Assembly: GCA_013813145.1 (NCBI GenBank)
Contig: JACCSE010000605.1
Location: 1 to 8,705 of the forward strand
Direction of reading: 5' to 3'
Origin: Gemmatimonadales bacterium
GTDB lineage: Bacteria > Gemmatimonadota > Gemmatimonadetes > Gemmatimonadales > GWC2-71-9
DNA: 8,705 nt
Shown here: one piece after another, positions 6,091 through 8,705 of the stretch
How the letters are laid out: each line of letters starts with the position of its first letter
Numbering within the stretch: the first letter of the stretch is position 1
The notes under the pieces: generated by a model
Database searches by the model: none
What the model was told of the DNA's origin: nothing
What the model saw: only the letters and a program-made list of their open reading frames with translations
Translations under genes and position numbers: made by a program

Positions 6091-6178
6091 AGTCTGAAGT
6101 CGCAGGTCTCAGGTCGCAGGTCTCAAGTCGCAGGTCGCAGGTCGCAGGTCGGAAGCCTGCGACCTGAGACCTGAGACC
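6091..6178. repeat. Heptanucleotide tandem repeat with inverted arm (strong hairpin)
   Basis: Nine contiguous 7-bp units of the form RGTCKCA (two ending differently) run from 6091 to 6153: GGTCGCA and GGTCTCA types alternate at first, then GGTCGCA dominates. After a four-base junction, three units follow in reverse complement (6158-6178). The inverted arm can pair locally, 6127-6148 with 6156-6177 (20 of 22 pairs, 7-base loop), or with an earlier register, 6103-6120 with 6156-6173 (18 of 18, 35-base loop). The block fills the gap between the peptidase stop and the HAD start, leaving eight bases before ATG 6187 and no Shine-Dalgarno. No T-run follows. Probably a local expansion or a dispersed repeat element; it may also act on transcription or translation. 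Confidence 0.85.
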
Positions 6179-6186
6179 TAACCACC

Positions 6187-6885
6187 ATGTTCGACAAACT
6201 CGTGCTTTTCGATATCGACGGCACCATCCTCCTGACCTCGGGCGCGGGGCGGCGGGCCATCGTCGCCGCGCTGACCGAGCAGGTCGCGGGGGCCGCGGCG
6301 TTCGACGGGGTGCGGTTCGATGGCAAGACCGATCCCCAGATCGTCGCCGAGCTGCTCGAGGCCGCGGGCGACCCCGAGCCGCGGGAGCCGGCTCGGCTGA
6401 ACGAGGTCTGCCGCCGGTACGTCGGCCACCTCGCGCAGGAGTTGAAGCGGCCCACCACTCGGACCACCGTGATGCCGGGCGTGCCTCCGCTGCTCGACCG
6501 GCTCGAGGCGGAGCCCGGCGTCGTGCTCGGTCTGCTCACCGGCAACGTCGCCGAAGGCGCCGCGCTCAAGCTCCGATCGGGCGGGCTCGATCCCGCGCGG
6601 TTCCGGGTCGGCGCCTACGGCTCTGACGCCGCCGAGCGGGCCGACCTGCCGGCCATCGCCGCGGGCCGGGCCGCGCGGATCTTCGGCCGGGTGCCGTCGG
6701 GCGCCGAGATCGTCATCATCGGCGACACGCCGGCCGACATCCACTGCGGCGCGGGGATCTCCGCCCGCGCCATCGCGGTGGCCACCGGTGGTTACAGCTC
6801 CGCCGACCTCTCCGCCTGCGGGCCGCACGCGGTGTTCGAGGATCTGTCGGACACAGAACGTGTGCTGCAAGCGATCCTCACCTGA
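6187..6885 (+). CDS. HAD-superfamily hydrolase (phosphoglycolate phosphatase-like)
   Basis: A 232-residue cytoplasmic phosphatase of the haloacid dehalogenase superfamily, beta-phosphoglucomutase/Gph-like branch with an alpha-helical cap. Motif I is FDIDGT with nucleophile D9 and acid/base D11. The cap begins after it and contains FDGKTDPQI (44-52). Motif II is LLTGN (T118), motif III K128, and motif IV IIGDTPAD with D180 and D184 binding Mg2+. All catalytic residues are present and the length is typical (210-240). The substrate cannot be told: 2-phosphoglycolate, a nucleotide or another small phosphoester are all possible. ATG 6187 places motif I at the usual position. It directly follows the heptad hairpin with no visible ribosome site, so the hairpin may influence its expression. 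It probably opens the run that continues with the CYTH gene 37 bp downstream. Confidence 0.9.
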   Translation: MFDKLVLFDIDGTILLTSGAGRRAIVAALTEQVAGAAAFDGVRFDGKTDPQIVAELLEAAGDPEPREPARLNEVCRRYVGHLAQELKRPTTRTTVMPGVPPLLDRLEAEPGVVLGLLTGNVAEGAALKLRSGGLDPARFRVGAYGSDAAERADLPAIAAGRAARIFGRVPSGAEIVIIGDTPADIHCGAGISARAIAVATGGYSSADLSACGPHAVFEDLSDTERVLQAILT

Positions 6886-6887
6886 TC

Positions 6888-6919
6888 GTCACCCGCCGTC
6901 TCGGCGCGTCATCCCGAGC
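6888..6919 (+). repeat. Degenerate half-copies of the intergenic GTCA(C/T)CC repeat
   Basis: GTCACCC at 6888-6894 and GTCATCCCGAGC at 6908-6919 resemble the arm of the 66-bp palindrome (GTCACCCTGAGC at 3664-3675, 10 of 12 matching for the second). They occupy most of the 37-bp gap before the CYTH start at 6923, so the region that should hold its ribosome site appears repeat-derived. Short matches of this size can be chance. Confidence 0.3.
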
Positions 6920-6922
6920 AGA

Positions 6923-7522
6923 ATGCCAACCGAGATCGAGCTCAAAGCCGTCCTCTCCGACCCCGTCACCGTACGCATGCGACTCCTCTCCATCGGTGCC
7001 GAGGTCCGCTTTCGCGGGGCTATGAGCGACCGCCGCTACGACCGCGGCGGCGAGCTTGCCGCGCGCGACGAGGTCCTCCGCCTCCGAACCTTTCACGGTC
7101 CGGGCGATCGCGCCGATGCCGTCCTCGGCTGGAAGGGGTCGGTCCGCCGCTCCGCCGGGGGCTACAAGGAGCGCGAGGAGGTGGAGCTGGCGGTGGGTAC
7201 TGGTGCGAGCGCGGCCGCCGCTTTTCTCGCCGCGCTGGGATACGTCGTGGTGCACGAGATCGATCGCTGGGTCGAGGTCCTCCAGCTCGCGGGGACGGTC
7301 GCCCGGCTGGAGGGCTATCCGCGGATGGACGACCTGATCGAAGTGGAAGGACAGCCGGGCGCGATCGAACGGACGATCGCGGTCACCGGCATCCCGCGCT
7401 CCGAGTTCTCCGCCGACTCGCTCGCCGAGTTCGCGCGCCGCTACGAGACCCGCACCGGCCGCACGGCGGCGCTCGCGGCCGCCGGCGGCTCGATCCACCC
7501 GCCGGCATGGGCCTCCGCGTGA
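6923..7522 (+). CDS. CYTH-domain protein (triphosphate tunnel metalloenzyme / class IV adenylate cyclase-like)
   Basis: A 199-residue CYTH protein; the family hydrolyses or cyclises triphosphate substrates (thiamine triphosphate, inorganic tri-/polyphosphate, or ATP to cAMP) inside an eight-strand beta tunnel with Mg2+ or Mn2+. The signature ExExK is EIELK at 4-8. Tunnel residues follow in order: RLR at 53-55, WKG at 70-72 (K71), YKEREEVEL at 81-89, R115 and E118 (DRWVEV), R128-E130, and LIEVEG at 138-143 with E140 and E142. The C-terminal 25 residues are Ala/Pro-rich and probably disordered. ATG 6923 is chosen because ExExK must be near the N-terminus; the frame is open further upstream inside the HAD gene. 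No strong Shine-Dalgarno is present. The substrate cannot be assigned, and phosphohydrolase is more common than cyclase in this family. Its stop lies inside the next gene. Confidence 0.88.
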   Translation: MPTEIELKAVLSDPVTVRMRLLSIGAEVRFRGAMSDRRYDRGGELAARDEVLRLRTFHGPGDRADAVLGWKGSVRRSAGGYKEREEVELAVGTGASAAAAFLAALGYVVVHEIDRWVEVLQLAGTVARLEGYPRMDDLIEVEGQPGAIERTIAVTGIPRSEFSADSLAEFARRYETRTGRTAALAAAGGSIHPPAWASA

Positions 7523-8232
7523 TCGACGTACCCGAGCTGGGGCCGTCACTCGGCCGGTTGGGCGCAGCGCCAGCGGAACCGCCCGAGGGCCCGCTCGGCG
7601 CTCGGCTCGACGACATCCGTCTCCAGTTGACGACCGGGGTCTTCGAGCTGGCCGGCGCGGGACGATCCTTGGCGGCCGCGGACGATTCCGCGGGCGCGAT
7701 CGGCTCGCTCAGCCGCGCCGCGCTGCTCGGGCTGTGGGAGAAGGCGGTCGCCGGGGCCGCCGACCGTATCGCCGCTACCGTGAACGGCAGGCTCCAGGCG
7801 GCGGGCGAGGAGTCGCGCTATCCGGCGGGCCGGCTCCGCCAGCTCCTCCTCACGCCCGACGACACCCGCGCCATCGCCGCCCGGCTTGGCAGCGGAGGCG
7901 CGGGCTTCGTGGCGGCACTCGACGCATTGGAGCAGTCCGGTCGCGCGGAACCTGCGGCTCCGGCCCGCGAATGGCGGGAAGCGCTGACCACCGCCGCGCG
8001 CCGTCTGGAGGCCGCCTGGCTCGCGCTCGAGGAGGGCGCGGATGCCGAGCAGCGGCACTGGACGACGGAAGTCGAGCGGGTCCGCGCCTGGCGCCGGCCT
8101 ACCTGGCCGCTCTGGCTCGTCACCCTGCTCCTGCTCGGCACGGCCACCTGGCTTGGGCTCGTGCTCGGTGGCTACCTGCCGGTCCCGGACCCGCTCCGCG
8201 GATTCGCCGAATGGTGGTGGGCGACGCTGTGA
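7507..8232 (+). CDS. Unknown protein with a C-terminal membrane anchor
   Basis: A 241-residue protein I do not recognise. Residues 1-195 are soluble, Ala/Leu/Arg/Glu-rich and predicted mostly helical by composition, with Pro-rich linkers near 21-29 and 149-153. One hydrophobic segment at about 200-222 (WPLWLVTLLLLGTATWLGLVLGG) is preceded by basic RAWRRP, so the bulk should face the cytoplasm. A 20-residue tail with three consecutive Trp (EWWWATL) would lie on the periplasmic side. No signal peptide, catalytic motif or repeat is evident. ATG 7507 overlaps the CYTH gene by 16 bases. An in-frame GTG at 7519 gives a 4-base GTGA overlap like two other junctions here and a 237-residue product; I cannot choose firmly. 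The 4-base overlap with acpS points to translational coupling. A membrane-docking or scaffolding role is possible but is only inference. Confidence 0.78.
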   Translation: MGLRVIDVPELGPSLGRLGAAPAEPPEGPLGARLDDIRLQLTTGVFELAGAGRSLAAADDSAGAIGSLSRAALLGLWEKAVAGAADRIAATVNGRLQAAGEESRYPAGRLRQLLLTPDDTRAIAARLGSGGAGFVAALDALEQSGRAEPAAPAREWREALTTAARRLEAAWLALEEGADAEQRHWTTEVERVRAWRRPTWPLWLVTLLLLGTATWLGLVLGGYLPVPDPLRGFAEWWWATL

Positions 8233-8624
8233 GCGTCATCGGCGTCGGCATCGATCTGGTGGACCTCGGCCGCATCGCCCGGCTCCTGGCGGACAAGGGC
8301 GATCACGCGCTGACCCGCCTGTTCACCGAGGCGGAGCGCAATTACCTGGCGACCCGACCCGATCCTACCGGCCACGCCGCCGCGCGGATCGCGGCCAAGG
8401 AGGCGGTCTACAAGGCGATGCAGTCGCTCCCGGGGGCGCGGGCGATCGGCTGGCGGGACATCGAAGTGACCCGCGATGCCGAGGGCCGCCCCGCCATTCT
8501 GCTGCGCGGCCTCGCCGCGCGGCTGGCCGAGGAGCAGGGCGGCGTGCGCATCCAGGTGTCGCTGACGCACTCGTCGCTCTCGGCGGGAGCGGTGGCGGTG
8601 GTCAGCACTGCGGCGCGGGGCTGA
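8229..8624 (+). CDS. acpS: Holo-[acyl-carrier-protein] synthase
   Basis: A 131-residue 4'-phosphopantetheinyl transferase of the AcpS group. It moves phosphopantetheine from coenzyme A to the conserved Ser of apo-ACP, making the carrier functional for fatty-acid and phospholipid synthesis. The Mg2+/CoA site is intact: GVGIDLVDLGRI with D9, and RIAAKEAVYKAM with K57 and E58, the same numbering as the E. coli enzyme. FTEAERNYL (32-40) and SLTHSS (111-116) are the other conserved blocks. Length is typical (about 120-140). GTG 8229 overlaps the preceding stop as GTGA and puts the first strand at the N-terminus; an in-frame ATG at 8211 would add six residues and overlap by 22 bases. Its genomic partners here (CYTH, HAD and the anchored protein) are not the pdxJ, alr or nnrD genes often seen with acpS. 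Confidence 0.93.
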   Translation: MSVIGVGIDLVDLGRIARLLADKGDHALTRLFTEAERNYLATRPDPTGHAAARIAAKEAVYKAMQSLPGARAIGWRDIEVTRDAEGRPAILLRGLAARLAEEQGGVRIQVSLTHSSLSAGAVAVVSTAARG

Positions 8625-8627
8625 CGA

Positions 8628-8639
8628 TCGGGTACCCGA
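8628..8639. repeat. 12-bp perfect palindrome after acpS
   Basis: TCGGGTACCCGA is fully self-complementary and begins three bases after the acpS stop. It has the size and symmetry of a dimeric-regulator site, but it lies between a gene end and a stem-loop, so it may be incidental. Confidence 0.35.
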
Positions 8640-8647
8640 CTCCGGCA

Positions 8648-8701
8648 TGAGGGGGGCGCCCCCTCCGGACCAGCACACAACCTCCGGTGGCGCCCCCCTC
8701 A
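8648..8701 (+). terminator. Large GC-rich stem-loop downstream of acpS (possible terminator)
   Basis: TGAGGGGGGCGCC (8648-8660) pairs perfectly over 13 bp with GGCGCCCCCCTCA (8689-8701). A further inner stem pairs CCGGA (8665-8669) with TCCGG (8683-8687), leaving a loop of 13 bases. The structure lies 23 bp after the acpS stop, where a transcription end would be expected for the run of genes starting at HAD. The window ends four bases later, so a T-run cannot be checked; the bases seen (CGCC) are not T-rich. It may be a hairpin terminator without a T-run or an mRNA-stabilising end. Confidence 0.55.
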
Positions 8702-8705
8702 CGCC

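Noticed and set aside
6091..6178. CRISPR-like array
   Set aside because: Units are 7 bp with no spacers and no cas genes nearby; this is a simple tandem repeat with an inverted arm.
6923..7522. Calling the CYTH protein an adenylate cyclase (cyaB)
   Set aside because: The CYTH fold and ExExK motif are shared by thiamine-triphosphatases and tripolyphosphatases; nothing visible singles out cyclase activity.
8648..8701. Integron attC site
   Set aside because: No GTTRRRY core or matching RYYYAAC end is present and no integrase or cassette context is visible.

Overview
This window reads as ordinary chromosome from a high-GC (roughly 70 % by eye), diderm bacterium. A TamB-type envelope protein requires an outer membrane. 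Codons end strongly in G/C, Shine-Dalgarno sequences are sparse, genes are tightly packed and GTG starts overlap upstream stops. The overall gene mix fits Gemmatimonadota best, but Myxococcota, Acidobacteriota or another high-GC Gram-negative phylum cannot be excluded from sequence alone. All nine genes I accept lie on the + strand. No tRNA, rRNA, insertion sequence, CRISPR array or phage gene is visible.

Layout. (1) 1-2511 is the 3' part of a tamB-like gene whose 5' end lies outside the window. (2) A 204-bp gap with a two-part stem-loop leads to a diacylglycerol/sphingosine-kinase-family lipid kinase (2716-3618). (3) A 142-bp gap dominated by a 66-bp near-perfect palindrome leads to an NtrC-class sigma-54 response regulator (3761-5107). 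(4) A 53-residue four-CxxC zinc-binding protein (5141-5302) follows. It is joined by a GTGA overlap to a YkfC-like SH3/NlpC-P60 peptidase without a signal peptide (5299-6087). (5) A 7-bp-period tandem repeat with an inverted arm (6091-6178) separates this from a HAD phosphatase (6187-6885). (6) The HAD gene starts a tight run: a CYTH-domain phosphohydrolase/cyclase-family gene (6923-7522), an unrecognised protein with one C-terminal membrane anchor (7507-8232), and holo-ACP synthase acpS (8229-8624). The run ends at a GC-rich stem-loop (8648-8701).

How the genes may work together. TamB (phospholipid/outer-membrane-protein transport), the lipid kinase and AcpS (acyl-carrier-protein activation) share an envelope-lipid theme, and the NlpC/P60 protein suggests murein-peptide recycling. 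These links rest on adjacency and known family roles, not on direct evidence. HAD-CYTH-membrane protein-acpS looks co-transcribed, and the last three genes look translationally coupled. The sigma-54 regulator has no partner kinase in the window.

I do not see a convincing new multi-gene system. The features most worth a second look are non-coding (the heptad repeat/hairpin, the 66-bp palindrome and a G-quadruplex-like run over a start site), together with two small or unknown proteins: the zinc protein and the anchored protein next to acpS.
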